DNA of 64,000 nt from DALYJJ01 sp033763935 (GTDB lineage: Bacteria; Acidobacteriota; Terriglobia; Bryobacterales; Bryobacteraceae): NCBI GenBank assembly GCA_033763935.1, contig JANRJO010000077.1:62001-126000 (forward strand). Reading direction: 5' to 3'. The position numbers were made by a program, and so were the translations under genes. Positions 46,924 through 55,615 of this stretch are shown piece by piece. The first letter of the stretch is position 1; every line of letters begins with the position of its first letter. The notes below the pieces were generated by a model. That model did no database searches, was not told the DNA's origin, and saw only the letters and a list, made by a program, of their open reading frames with translations.

Positions 46924-48303
46924 TCAAGACGACGTCTTCGCCCGCCACTCGTCCAGTTGCTTTCGCAGCCGGTCGCGCACGCTCACATAGGCAGGGTTAT
47001 CGTACTGGTTCACACGCTCCCGCGGATCGGCTTTCAGGTCGAAGATCTCGTTGGGGCCCTCGCCGTCGTTGCGCAGCACCAGCTTGTACCGCGTGTCGCG
47101 CGCCATCTCCGTGTTGCGGAAGTGTGCAAATACCGTCGTCGGCCACACCTGCTTCTTCGGCAGCGGGAGCCCGCGCACCGGCGTGAGGAAGCTCTTGCCG
47201 CAGAGATTGCGGGCCGGCGGCGTCACGCCGGTTGCTTCGCAGAGCGTGGGCATTACGTCGTAGAACGAGATCATCTCCGGGCGCACGCCCTCGACAGGAA
47301 TGCGACCCGGCCAGCTCCAGATCATCGGCACCTGCACGGACTCGTCGTACATATTGATGGGGTTCGACGCGTGCCCCTTGCTCCACAGGCCATGCCGCCC
47401 GAGCAGGTAACCGTTGTCTCCGGTGAAGATCACAAGCGTGTTCTCCCAGAGCTTGCGGTCCTGCAGCTTCTTCATGAGCAGCGGGATCTGGTCGTCGAGC
47501 GCCGTCACCGAAGCCGCGGCCCTTCGCAGGTTACCCACGATATCGGCGAGCATCCCCTTCTCGCGAAGCGCGTTCGGCGCCGGCTTCTCCCAGCCTGCTT
47601 TGTCGAACGTCGCCTTCGCATACAAGTCGTAGTACTTCTGGGGATGCCCTTCGTAGGGAGTGTGCGGATTCAGATAGCCGACGGTCAGGAAGAACGGTTT
47701 CGCGGCGCTCTGCTGGTCCAGGAACTCCATCGCCCGCCGCGTCATGTGGTCGGTCAGGTAGCCCGACTCCTTCACGCGTTCGCCGTTGAGGTACATCTCG
47801 GGGTCGGTGTAGCTGCGTGAGCCGCCGTGCATCGTGTACGTGTACGAGTATCCATGCCCCGGCTTCGTATCGTTCCCCATGTGCCACTTGCCGACGTAGC
47901 CGCAGTTATAGCCGGCCTGCGCCAGCAGGTCGCTGATCATCACCTCGTTGGCGAACGAAGGCGGCGCCGCCTTCTGCCCTTGCGGCGGATTCTCCTCCGG
48001 CCTGTCGGTCAGGAAATCGTGGATCCCGTGCTGGCGCGGCACACGCCCGGTGAAGAACGTAGCGCGACTCGCCGAACAGATCGGCGTCGACACGAAGCTG
48101 TTGAAGAACCGCACGCCGCTGCGGGCAAACTGGTCGATATTCGGCGTGCGAATCTCCTGGTTGCCATAGCAGCCCAGCATCCAGGCGGCTAGGTCGTCGG
48201 CCAGAATGACGAGTACGTTCGGGCGCTGCGGCGCGCCTCCGCGTTGCGCTATGAGGGGCGCGGCGGCGGCCGCGCCAAGAAAGTTACGGCGGGTGACTGA
48301 CAT
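46924..48303 (-). CDS. Tat-exported type I sulfatase
   Basis: 459 residues from ATG 48303. The Tat signal is VTRRNFLGAAAAAPLIA. The alkaline-phosphatase-superfamily metal Asp pair is VLVILADDLAAWML, and the formylglycine motif is CSASR (C76-R80), a CxAxR type that must be modified to formylglycine. VGKWHMGNDTK, FTGDNGYLLGRHG and KGHASNPINMYDES are further active-site residues. It desulfates an unknown carbohydrate ester. It heads the operon running to 41725. Confidence 0.88.
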   Translation of the reverse strand: MSVTRRNFLGAAAAAPLIAQRGGAPQRPNVLVILADDLAAWMLGCYGNQEIRTPNIDQFARSGVRFFNSFVSTPICSASRATFFTGRVPRQHGIHDFLTDRPEENPPQGQKAAPPSFANEVMISDLLAQAGYNCGYVGKWHMGNDTKPGHGYSYTYTMHGGSRSYTDPEMYLNGERVKESGYLTDHMTRRAMEFLDQQSAAKPFFLTVGYLNPHTPYEGHPQKYYDLYAKATFDKAGWEKPAPNALREKGMLADIVGNLRRAAASVTALDDQIPLLMKKLQDRKLWENTLVIFTGDNGYLLGRHGLWSKGHASNPINMYDESVQVPMIWSWPGRIPVEGVRPEMISFYDVMPTLCEATGVTPPARNLCGKSFLTPVRGLPLPKKQVWPTTVFAHFRNTEMARDTRYKLVLRNDGEGPNEIFDLKADPRERVNQYDNPAYVSVRDRLRKQLDEWRAKTSS

Positions 48304-48330
48304 GCGGTTCACCCACCAGAATAGCGCCTG

Positions 48331-50421
48331 CTATGGAAGCGGCGGGTAGTTGAGGTCTTCGGTGAGGAAGGCCGGCGATTCGAACAGATCGCGCCCGAAG
48401 ACCGGCCGCACCAGCGGGTTCGCATCCGTGAATTGCCGCCCGCCGCTCTGGAAGAACCCGAGCGCCTCCTGCTGCGAAGCGAGTGCGATGACTGCTGCCG
48501 CCAGGTCGAGTACGTTCACCGTGTAGGCGTGCGCGTTCCGCGGAAGCCGCGGCAGCAAGGTGCGCGCGACGTCATGGCGGTAGACGCGCGTCGTGTCCCG
48601 CATGTTCGCCGCCCGGACCACCGCGGTGTGCGCCACGTTCGGAACCGTCTCATCGCCGATCCCATACATCCACAAGACGCTCTTGATCGGCACGCCCGGG
48701 AGTGTCGAAGACTTCAAGTGGGGTGCGTAAGAAACCGGGTCGCCCGAGGCCTGGATCCACTCCATGCGCTCGAACACTTCCTGCAGCAGCGCCGCGCGCC
48801 GGTCCTGCAGTACCCGCACTTCGCGATACCGCAGCGGCCACTCGTCGTCGAAGTTCCCGCTCGTGTCGAGCACCGGCGGATTCCGCTGCCGTAGAATGCC
48901 CAGTGCGATGTCCCGGTAGGACCGGCTAAGGCGCGCCAGTTCCACCACCGTTCCGCCGCCTTCCATCAATACCGAGATGGGGACGTCCGCCTCCACAGCG
49001 GAGAAGACCGTACCGTAGAGCGAACCCAGCGATTGCCCCATGTAGTAGATGCGGCTGGGGTCGAAGTCCACCGTCCCGTCGCCGTCGATATCGAGGCCCT
49101 GGCGGAGCAGCCGTGTGAACTGCATGAGGTCGAGCGCGGTCTGCCGCAGGCAGTCGCGCAACACCACGGCCACCGGCCCCGGCACGATGCAACCCTCGTA
49201 AGGACCGTACTGCCCGTCCCCGTCGAAATCCACGCCGCGGCCCGCCACGCCGACGTTCACCGTCGTTCCGTCGCGGAGTTCGAACGTCACACGGCTCTCC
49301 GGTCCCGACCCGTGCCCGAAGGCGTTGATACCCGCCACCGCGAACCCGGCGGGAACCATGGTCAGCGCCGCCGCGCTCGGCCCGCCGAAACGGCTGTCGC
49401 CTAATCCATGGCCGAAGATGATAGTCGGATACCCGTTGGCCGGCTTCGCCGACGACGGCAGCCAGGCGTGGAAGCCGATGGTCTCCGCGGCTGCCGGCAG
49501 TGCCACGCGCTCGCGTGTCGGCGCGTGCGGAATTGTCAGGTCCCGCCCTAACCACCGAGGCGACCGGAACGCTCCGAACGCCAGCGCTCGCACGCCCTGC
49601 ACCAGGCCGATGGGGAGCGAAAAGTCTTCCGTAGGCGCGGCCGACCGCAGCGACACCTGCCGCCGGTAGGTGAGCCGGGCGATCTCCGCGAGAGGAAACA
49701 CACTCCGCCCCGCCGGCCGTTCGAACCCCAGGGGCGCATTGCCCAACGCCGCCCTCGCCGATTCGAGCCACGCCGACGTAGACATCGTCGTAAATAGGGC
49801 CGCCGCGGCAATCGAAGGCGGCTGCGGCCCCGAGGCCTCAATCAGCGCACGCGTCTCGCGCTCGAGCGCACGGCAGTACAACGAGGGATTCCCTTCCAGG
49901 CAGGCCGTGTATTCCGGAGCGGGCCGCACGGAAGCGCCCGTGAGGTCGCGCACGTCGCCGGTTACCACCAACAGGTACCGCCGGTGCTGATCCAGGTGCG
50001 AGTCCGGCTTGAACGAGGCCGTATTCGTGAACGGGTCCCACACGGGTTGATTGATCGGGATCACCTGGTAGTAGCGGTTGATCCCGTACTCTTCTTCGGT
50101 CAGGTTCTCAAGCGCGATGAGAACAATTCCATGCCGCAATGTGTCAACGTTCACGGGGCTGGAGAACGAAACCCGCATGCGCGGAAACCGGTTAAACCCG
50201 TCGAGTTCGTTCACCGCCTGCAACTCCGCGCAATCGGTGGGCGCCTCGCGGCAGTTCGGCACGGGCAGGTTCACGCGGAGCCCCGTCTTCTGGCGCTCGT
50301 CCGGGACGGTGAAGGCATCGGAGGGAAACGGCCCCGCCTCGGGCGTCGCCGTGCTGAAGCGAACCGTCACCTGTGCGCCAGCGGCAGCGGCCATCGCGGC
50401 CATCAACAGTATGGATCTCAT
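48331..50421 (-). CDS. Secreted alpha/beta-hydrolase (virulence-factor-lipase-like) with Ca-binding-like loops
   Basis: 696 residues from ATG 50421, signal MRSILLMAAMAAAAGA. An N-terminal Ig-like domain (~20-130) is followed by a hydrolase with oxyanion segment IIFGHGLGDSRFGG, nucleophile YYMGQSLGSLYG (GQSLG) and acid candidate YGIGDETVPN; the His is not certain. Two DxDxDG loops (VDFDGDGQYGPYEG and LDIDGDGTVDFDP) lie between and may bind calcium. It probably cleaves esters outside the cytoplasm. It overlaps the ABC permease by 4 bp. Confidence 0.72.
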   Translation of the reverse strand: MRSILLMAAMAAAAGAQVTVRFSTATPEAGPFPSDAFTVPDERQKTGLRVNLPVPNCREAPTDCAELQAVNELDGFNRFPRMRVSFSSPVNVDTLRHGIVLIALENLTEEEYGINRYYQVIPINQPVWDPFTNTASFKPDSHLDQHRRYLLVVTGDVRDLTGASVRPAPEYTACLEGNPSLYCRALERETRALIEASGPQPPSIAAAALFTTMSTSAWLESARAALGNAPLGFERPAGRSVFPLAEIARLTYRRQVSLRSAAPTEDFSLPIGLVQGVRALAFGAFRSPRWLGRDLTIPHAPTRERVALPAAAETIGFHAWLPSSAKPANGYPTIIFGHGLGDSRFGGPSAAALTMVPAGFAVAGINAFGHGSGPESRVTFELRDGTTVNVGVAGRGVDFDGDGQYGPYEGCIVPGPVAVVLRDCLRQTALDLMQFTRLLRQGLDIDGDGTVDFDPSRIYYMGQSLGSLYGTVFSAVEADVPISVLMEGGGTVVELARLSRSYRDIALGILRQRNPPVLDTSGNFDDEWPLRYREVRVLQDRRAALLQEVFERMEWIQASGDPVSYAPHLKSSTLPGVPIKSVLWMYGIGDETVPNVAHTAVVRAANMRDTTRVYRHDVARTLLPRLPRNAHAYTVNVLDLAAAVIALASQQEALGFFQSGGRQFTDANPLVRPVFGRDLFESPAFLTEDLNYPPLP

Positions 50422-51239
50422 AGAACGTCGGCAAACCCACTCTTCAAGTGCTTGAACACCAGCCCGCCCACCGCAAATATACCGACTGCGTAGAGGGTCA
50501 GAATCGCCAGTTCTTCCAGATTTGGCAGCTTGTGCGAGAGCAGCCGCTCGCGGTAGGCGTTCACCACGTACGCCATCGGATTCAGTTTCACCAGGAAGCG
50601 GAACCCTTCGGGCATCTGCTGGGCGTCGATGAAAATCGGTGTGAACCAGAACCAGCCGGTGAGGATCACAATCACCATCTGCGCCGTGTCCCGTAGATAG
50701 ACCTGGAGCGCGGCGAAGATCCAGCCAAAGCCAATGGCGAGCAGCCCGGTCAGGACCATATACATCGGCAGCAGCACCACCATTGCGCTCGCATAGTGAA
50801 GCCACATGGCCACCATCGCGATCACCAGCAACACCGCCAGGATGTGGCTGATCAGCGCCGAGAGAAAAATCGACACCGGAATCAGCTCCGACGGAAACAC
50901 TGTCTTCGTGATCAGGTTCTGGTTCTCGAGCAGCGAGTTGGCGGACCGCTGCACCGTCTCCTGGAACAGCAGCCACGGCAGGTAACCGCAGAAGAGGAAC
51001 ACGGTGTAGTTCTGCGTCAGGGCGTCCGGCGGCGGCGGAACCTTCAGGCACCACTGGAACACGAAGGTCCAGCTCAACAGCAGCACCAGCGGATGGATCA
51101 AACCCCAGAGCCAGCCCGCGGCCGAGCCCACGAATCGCGTCTCAAAATCGCGCCGCACCATCTGGTACAGCAGCGTCCGGCGCGTGTGCAGGGTCCGCAG
51201 GAAGCCCACCCCGGGTACGGCAAGTGTGGAGGAGGCCAT
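50418..51239 (-). CDS. ABC-2 polysaccharide-export permease (Wzm/TagG-like)
   Basis: 273 residues with six TM helices. LLYQMVRRDFETRFVGSAAG at the N-terminus, QNYTVFLFCGYLPWLLFQE, IFLSALISH and LNPMAYVVNAYRERLL near the C-terminus are typical of the ABC-2 permeases for O-antigen or teichoic-acid export. No Wzt-like ATPase is adjacent or elsewhere in the window, so its ATPase must be unlinked. It starts 6 bp after the DUF1080 gene of the same strand... that gene lies downstream in transcription order of 51860, so the two are co-directional. Confidence 0.85.
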   Translation of the reverse strand: MASSTLAVPGVGFLRTLHTRRTLLYQMVRRDFETRFVGSAAGWLWGLIHPLVLLLSWTFVFQWCLKVPPPPDALTQNYTVFLFCGYLPWLLFQETVQRSANSLLENQNLITKTVFPSELIPVSIFLSALISHILAVLLVIAMVAMWLHYASAMVVLLPMYMVLTGLLAIGFGWIFAALQVYLRDTAQMVIVILTGWFWFTPIFIDAQQMPEGFRFLVKLNPMAYVVNAYRERLLSHKLPNLEELAILTLYAVGIFAVGGLVFKHLKSGFADVL

Positions 51240-51245
51240 CGCTTT

Positions 51246-51860
51246 TCAACGTATCACGCGGTACTCGATCTTCCGAATGACTCCCATCGTGTTGTAGGAA
51301 GCGAACCCGAGGGGCGCCATCAGCTTCGTCTCGCCGTGCCGCAGACCGATGGTGCGACCTTCGATGCCCACATCCACTACCCGCTGCTCGTCGATCCACG
51401 CGCTGATACGGTCCGGCGTCACCCGCACACGGATGGCGTACCACCGCCCCGTCTCGAAGGTGAAGTACTGCCGCGTCTCGTTCTCGGACGCGTCCCATCC
51501 GTCGATGCTCGATAGGCCGACGATATCGCCGCCCCACCCTCCCGTCACCAGCGTGCAATGCGAGTCAGCCACCGGAAACGTTACCGTCGCGAAGAAGTCG
51601 CCTCCGCCCTTGCGGGCAGCCTCGTAGCGAAGCTCGTAGTTCGTCTTCGGCAGTGCCTCGCCGGCGCGCGTCACGCCGGTCATCGGGCTTCCATAGCCGA
51701 GCACGAGCGACCCGCCCTCCACCTTCACCGGGCCCTTGCCGGTGAACGGAGTCTCCCGCCACCCGGCGAGACTCTTGCCGTCGAACAGCGGCTGCCAATC
51801 GACCTGCTGCGTCGTCGCCAACCCCGCCGCGCACACCAGCACTGCCAGCACTCGAAGCAT
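51246..51860 (-). CDS. Secreted DUF1080 (3-keto-disaccharide hydrolase-like) protein
   Basis: 204 residues from ATG 51860, signal MLRVLAVLVCAAGLATT. A concanavalin-like sandwich begins with VDWQPLFDGKSLAGWRETPF (the DUF1080 start), then GGSLVLGYG, NYELRYEAARKGGGDFFATV, GRWYAIRVRVTPDRISAWID and MGVIRKIEYRV. It likely binds or cleaves a disaccharide. It is 10 bp from the nucleotidyltransferase gene. Confidence 0.82.
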   Translation of the reverse strand: MLRVLAVLVCAAGLATTQQVDWQPLFDGKSLAGWRETPFTGKGPVKVEGGSLVLGYGSPMTGVTRAGEALPKTNYELRYEAARKGGGDFFATVTFPVADSHCTLVTGGWGGDIVGLSSIDGWDASENETRQYFTFETGRWYAIRVRVTPDRISAWIDEQRVVDVGIEGRTIGLRHGETKLMAPLGFASYNTMGVIRKIEYRVIR

Positions 51861-51870
51861 TTCGCCTGGA

Positions 51871-52776
51871 CTATAACACGGCCGCCCCCGGCAAACGAAA
51901 GCGCGGCCGATAGGCCCCATCGGCCAGTTCGACGGTCTCCCACCACAGACGCCGGAAGGCCGCTACGGCAGACTGCATCTCCTCGACCGTGCGCCCCGGC
52001 CGCGAGAGTATATCCGAGAGGCGCGCCACGCAGTCGTTCGGGCGCCTCGTCAACTCCGCCAGAATCCGGTTCGTATGTTTGTCGTTGAGGAAATACTCGC
52101 CGTTCAAAGCGAAGATCCCCTGAATGAGGTAGTGCGAAGCCCGGACCAGGCATGCGGTAACATTGCAGACGTCTCCCGCCGCGACGAAACCATCGCACGA
52201 CCACAGACTGAACTCCGCGCCCCACAAGCAGTCTTCCAGGATGCGCGCTCGCAGCCCTTCGGGATAGCCGGCCACAGCCTTCTTCAGCTCGCTGACCTCC
52301 CCTGCTGGATCGTGAAGGGCCACGCAATACTGCGTCTCGGCGAAATAGACCACGCTCCGGAACCCGTAGGGCGGTTGCTGATCGTAGTGGTGCTGCCAGA
52401 CGCCGCGCCGTCCCTCCTCGATCACTCTCCACACCTGGTCGAGGTTCCGGTAGATGAAGTCCACCCGCGTGGCCGGAGTCTCGATCCACGCTCCCCCGTT
52501 CACCCAAGGTCCCCACCCATAGAGTTCCGTTACCACCGGCGCAGAGCCCGGCGTACAGATCCCCTGGGCCACCGCTCGCACATCCTCCACCGCCGGCGGG
52601 GCGGCCTCGCGATAGTAGATCCCTATATCCAGGTCCGATGAAGGGCGGGCGAACCCGCGGGCGCACGAGCCGCCGAGGACCAGTGCCGCGACATTGCGGA
52701 CGGCCTTGAGGCCTTCCACCGTCGCCTCCAGGGTGCGGCGTTTCTCGATGGGGAGTTGCAGCAAGACGTCCGGCAT
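51871..52776 (-). CDS. Nucleotidyltransferase-domain protein (DUF4037-like C-terminus)
   Basis: 301 residues. The minimal nucleotidyltransferase motif ALVLGGSCARGFARPSSDLDIGIYY (split over residues ~33-57) has the GGSxARG and DxD pair; a third acidic residue may be in TRVDFIYRN. A helical C-terminal part of ~200 residues (FSLWSCDGFVAAGDVCNVTACL, FFLNDKHTNRIL-like) resembles DUF4037. It could modify a protein, antibiotic or RNA; no toxin/antitoxin partner is obvious. Confidence 0.78.
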   Translation of the reverse strand: MPDVLLQLPIEKRRTLEATVEGLKAVRNVAALVLGGSCARGFARPSSDLDIGIYYREAAPPAVEDVRAVAQGICTPGSAPVVTELYGWGPWVNGGAWIETPATRVDFIYRNLDQVWRVIEEGRRGVWQHHYDQQPPYGFRSVVYFAETQYCVALHDPAGEVSELKKAVAGYPEGLRARILEDCLWGAEFSLWSCDGFVAAGDVCNVTACLVRASHYLIQGIFALNGEYFLNDKHTNRILAELTRRPNDCVARLSDILSRPGRTVEEMQSAVAAFRRLWWETVELADGAYRPRFRLPGAAVL

Positions 52777-52783
52777 GGCTCTG

Positions 52784-53137
52784 TCAGGTAAACAAATGTC
52801 TCCAGGGGATCACGAACGGAAGCAAGGCCACCCACGCGGCGAAGAACGCGGTCATGGCCGCCGGTTGCTCCGGCGGGCGGGCGACCAGGACGTACGCCAG
52901 CCAAAGCGATTTGTAGATGAGTTGGATCACCAGGACCGGCGCGAACTCCGTGGGCCGTGCAAGCCCGAAGGCCGAGCATACCGCAATGGCCATCCACAAC
53001 GCCCCGACCAACGTCATCGTGTGCGAGGGCTCGGCAGCCCCGGAGAAAACATACACCGCCGCATAACGCGGCGCCAGAAGCGCGGACAACCCTACCCAAC
53101 CGGCAACGAGAATGTTCAGTGCATACACGATCCGCAC
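52784..53137 (-). CDS. Small four-TM membrane protein (DoxX-like), unknown function
   Basis: 117 residues, start GTG. Four hydrophobic helices (~4-22, 40-60, 66-84, 93-112) with VYALNILVAGWVGLSALLAPR and LGALWMAIAVCSAFGL-like spacing. No clear family is recognised. It lies 7 bp upstream of the nucleotidyltransferase gene and is probably co-transcribed with it. Confidence 0.6.
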   Translation of the reverse strand: MRIVYALNILVAGWVGLSALLAPRYAAVYVFSGAAEPSHTMTLVGALWMAIAVCSAFGLARPTEFAPVLVIQLIYKSLWLAYVLVARPPEQPAAMTAFFAAWVALLPFVIPWRHLFT

Positions 53138-53181
53138 GGGAGTTCAGATGCCGCACCGCAGCCGTCGGCATCCATAACTGC

Positions 53182-53376
53182 ATGCGGGGCGTGAAGAAGC
53201 AGCATCTACCCAGCAAGCTGTGTCCGGTATGCGGGCGCAGCTTTGCCTGGCGGAAGAAATGGGAGCGCGACTGGGACAATGTTCGCTACTGCAGTGACCG
53301 CTGCCGCTCTAGACGAAACGAGACACATCCACCAGGTACATCTGCCGACCGTTTGCCCCGTGCGGCGAATCGATGA
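53182..53376 (+). CDS. DUF2256 zinc-binding small protein
   Basis: 64 residues from ATG 53182. The core KQHLPSKLCPVCGRSFAWRK and the following WERDWDNVRYCSDRC carry four cysteines (C14, C17, C37, C41) of a treble-clef-like zinc finger, the DUF2256 signature. The function is unknown. It is the only plus-strand gene in 40-64 kb, and its last 68 bp overlap the convergent propeller gene; the recognisable domain ends before most of the overlap. Confidence 0.8.
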   Translation: MRGVKKQHLPSKLCPVCGRSFAWRKKWERDWDNVRYCSDRCRSRRNETHPPGTSADRLPRAANR

Positions 53377-54523
53377 CCACCTTCTTCCCGTCCGGACTGG
53401 AGCGCGGGTGCAGATCGCACCGCCACTCGCCCGTGTACTCCTTCGCCGAATAGAACTTCCCTAAGTCGACGCGGCGCCCGGTCGCCACCTCGTACAGATA
53501 GAGGTGCTGCATCCGCTCCCCATCCGGGTACGTGTCGTTCAAGATCCAGCGGTTCCCGGGCAGGTACGTGCAATGGCCGTTGCGCAGCATCACGTCCTTG
53601 CCGATCACCTCCACGCGGTCCGTCTTGTCCGTATACAGGTAGAACTTCTCCCCGTGCGACGGGTGCTTCGCCCACGCCAGAATGGTCTTCGGATCGCGCC
53701 ACACGAAGTGCGAGGTGCCGCCGTAGGGGTCGGTCACATACAGGTCCTTGCCTTCCGCGTCCGCGGTGAAGAGCCGCGTACCGAAGCCCGCGCCCTCTTT
53801 CGGCCCCCGCCAGCGGTGCAGAAAAATGAACCGCTTACCGTCGGGCGAATGCAGCAGATGATTGAACCAGTGCTTCGCCGACGGCTCCCACGGTGAATGC
53901 TGGTTGGGCACGCGCGTCGCGTCCGCGAAAGAGATCAGCAGCCGCGACTTCCCCGTTTTCAGATCCAGGCGCCACAACCCCGCCTTTTGGGGCGCCAATT
54001 CGCCGTCGAATGGATCCGCCACTCCCGCGTATCCATAGCCGGGCCGCGTCTGGTTCAATCGCCGGAAGTCGGGATACACGGCCCACGTTCCGTCCGGGCT
54101 CACGCTGTAGATTGGCGCCGGAACCGTCCGCCGCTTTCCCGTCTTCACATTCACGATGTGCGCGACGAACTCGCCGCTCACGCGATCGTTCCAAATGACC
54201 TCTTCGCGCGAACCCGGCAGCCACTGCAGCATGCACCCCTGCTGCCAGTTCCAGGCCTTCGTCGTGCCGAGTTCCGTCCAGCGGTCGCCATCGCCGAGGT
54301 CCACCATGCCTACGCGGATCTCATCTTCGGCGCGGGGCGACCGGTGCTCGAAGTCCACCTCGTTGGCGAGCACGTAACGACCGCTCGCGTCGAACTGCAG
54401 CTTGTCGTAGTAGCCGAACCAGTGGAACTTGGGACCCTTGGTGATTGCGCGCACCGGCGCATCCGCTCCACGCAACGACAGCGCTGCCGCCGCCCCTACA
54501 CAAAACGTGCGCCGCGAGATCAT
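53309..54523 (-). CDS. Tat-exported beta-propeller-like protein (oligogalacturonate-lyase/TolB-like)
   Basis: 404 residues from ATG 54523 with Tat signal MISRRTFCVGAAAALSLRG. Repeated blade-like strands occur (YYDKLQFDASGRYVLANEV, MLQWLPGSREEVIWNDR, YSVSPDGTWAVYPDF, LLHSPDGKRFIFLHRW, SSPDGKKVVIDSPHG). FHWFGYYDKLQFD and HSPDG motifs resemble the oligogalacturonide lyase family (PF14583) and TolB propellers. A carbohydrate-related secreted role is likely. The ATG overlaps the ROK stop by one base (TAATG). Confidence 0.72.
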   Translation of the reverse strand: MISRRTFCVGAAAALSLRGADAPVRAITKGPKFHWFGYYDKLQFDASGRYVLANEVDFEHRSPRAEDEIRVGMVDLGDGDRWTELGTTKAWNWQQGCMLQWLPGSREEVIWNDRVSGEFVAHIVNVKTGKRRTVPAPIYSVSPDGTWAVYPDFRRLNQTRPGYGYAGVADPFDGELAPQKAGLWRLDLKTGKSRLLISFADATRVPNQHSPWEPSAKHWFNHLLHSPDGKRFIFLHRWRGPKEGAGFGTRLFTADAEGKDLYVTDPYGGTSHFVWRDPKTILAWAKHPSHGEKFYLYTDKTDRVEVIGKDVMLRNGHCTYLPGNRWILNDTYPDGERMQHLYLYEVATGRRVDLGKFYSAKEYTGEWRCDLHPRSSPDGKKVVIDSPHGANGRQMYLVDVSRFV

Positions 54524-55542
54524 TACGCCAGCCCGCTCTCCCTCGCCACCTTTAGCGCTTCGATGGCCGCGCCGCGCGCCCCCGCGGTATCGCCATTGGG
54601 AATGATATGCACGGGAATGTCCCGCTGTTCCTCGCGTTGCGGCGGCATCGCCTTGCGGATCTCCGCCAGGAACCACTGCTGGAACTCTTTGCCCGTCTCG
54701 ATTGCCCCGCCGCCCACGATGAGCGCGTCGGGATCGAACGTATTGATCATCTCGTCGAAGAACAGCCCGAGAGCGTGCGCTTGTACGCGAAACACCTCGC
54801 GCGATACGGGTTCGCCCTTCTCCGCCATTCCGCGCACCAGCTTGGCGGCCTTGTGGAGGTCACCCATCTTCGCCAGTTCGTGGTCCGGCTTGCCCTTGAG
54901 GAAATGCGGCAGCAGCGTCTTCTCGATCGCCGTCAGCGAACACATCGACTCCAGGTCGCCCACTCGTCCGCAGTTGCACTGCGGCACGATGCCGTCCACG
55001 CCGGCGATCGCGTGATAGGGAATCAGCACGTGCCCCAACTCGCCGCCGAAGCCCACTCGCCCTTTCACCACGTTGCCGTCCGTGATCACCCCGCCGCCCA
55101 GCCCGGTGCCAATAATCGCCGAAACCGATGTTTTGTCCCGCGCTCCGCCAAAGATCGAGAAGTGTCCCCAGAGCGCCGCGGCGTTGCCGTCGTTCAAGTA
55201 CGTCACCGGCTTGCCGAGCTTCTTCGCGAGGCCCCCACGCATGTCGAATCCCGCCCACTCGGGGTGAACGAAGTTGGTCGACCCCTTGGCGCTCAACACG
55301 CCGGCCGCGCTCGCGGGCCCAGGCGTGTCGAGCCCGACCACCACTACTCCGTCCATCGCCACGCCCGCCTGTTTCGCTGCGATCTCCAGACCGTCCGCGA
55401 TCTGCTGCAGGCAGACCACCGGCCCCTCCTTCGATCGCGCGGGGTGCTCGCAGAGCCCCTCAATGAGAAACTTCTCTTCCGCGGTAATCAGCGTGTAGTT
55501 GATGGCGGTTCCGCCGAGATCCACTCCGGCTACGACTGGCAC
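54523..55542 (-). CDS. ROK-family sugar kinase (glucokinase-like)
   Basis: 339 residues, start GTG. ATP-binding DLGGTAINYTLI, catalytic YLNDGNAAALWGH, the ROK phosphate motif IIGTGLGGGVITDG, and the zinc segment HVLIPYHA with QCNCGRVGDLESMCS (Cys-rich as in ROK proteins). It phosphorylates a hexose, most likely glucose or a relative. There is no HTH domain, so it is a kinase rather than a NagC/XylR repressor. Upstream of the propeller gene, TAATG-coupled. Confidence 0.87.
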   Translation of the reverse strand: MPVVAGVDLGGTAINYTLITAEEKFLIEGLCEHPARSKEGPVVCLQQIADGLEIAAKQAGVAMDGVVVVGLDTPGPASAAGVLSAKGSTNFVHPEWAGFDMRGGLAKKLGKPVTYLNDGNAAALWGHFSIFGGARDKTSVSAIIGTGLGGGVITDGNVVKGRVGFGGELGHVLIPYHAIAGVDGIVPQCNCGRVGDLESMCSLTAIEKTLLPHFLKGKPDHELAKMGDLHKAAKLVRGMAEKGEPVSREVFRVQAHALGLFFDEMINTFDPDALIVGGGAIETGKEFQQWFLAEIRKAMPPQREEQRDIPVHIIPNGDTAGARGAAIEALKVARESGLA

Positions 55543-55615
55543 GTAATGTCTTCCTCGCTTGCGATTTGGTACGCTTCGCTCTTACGATATCGCATCGAAG
55601 CAAATCAGCGGCCGG

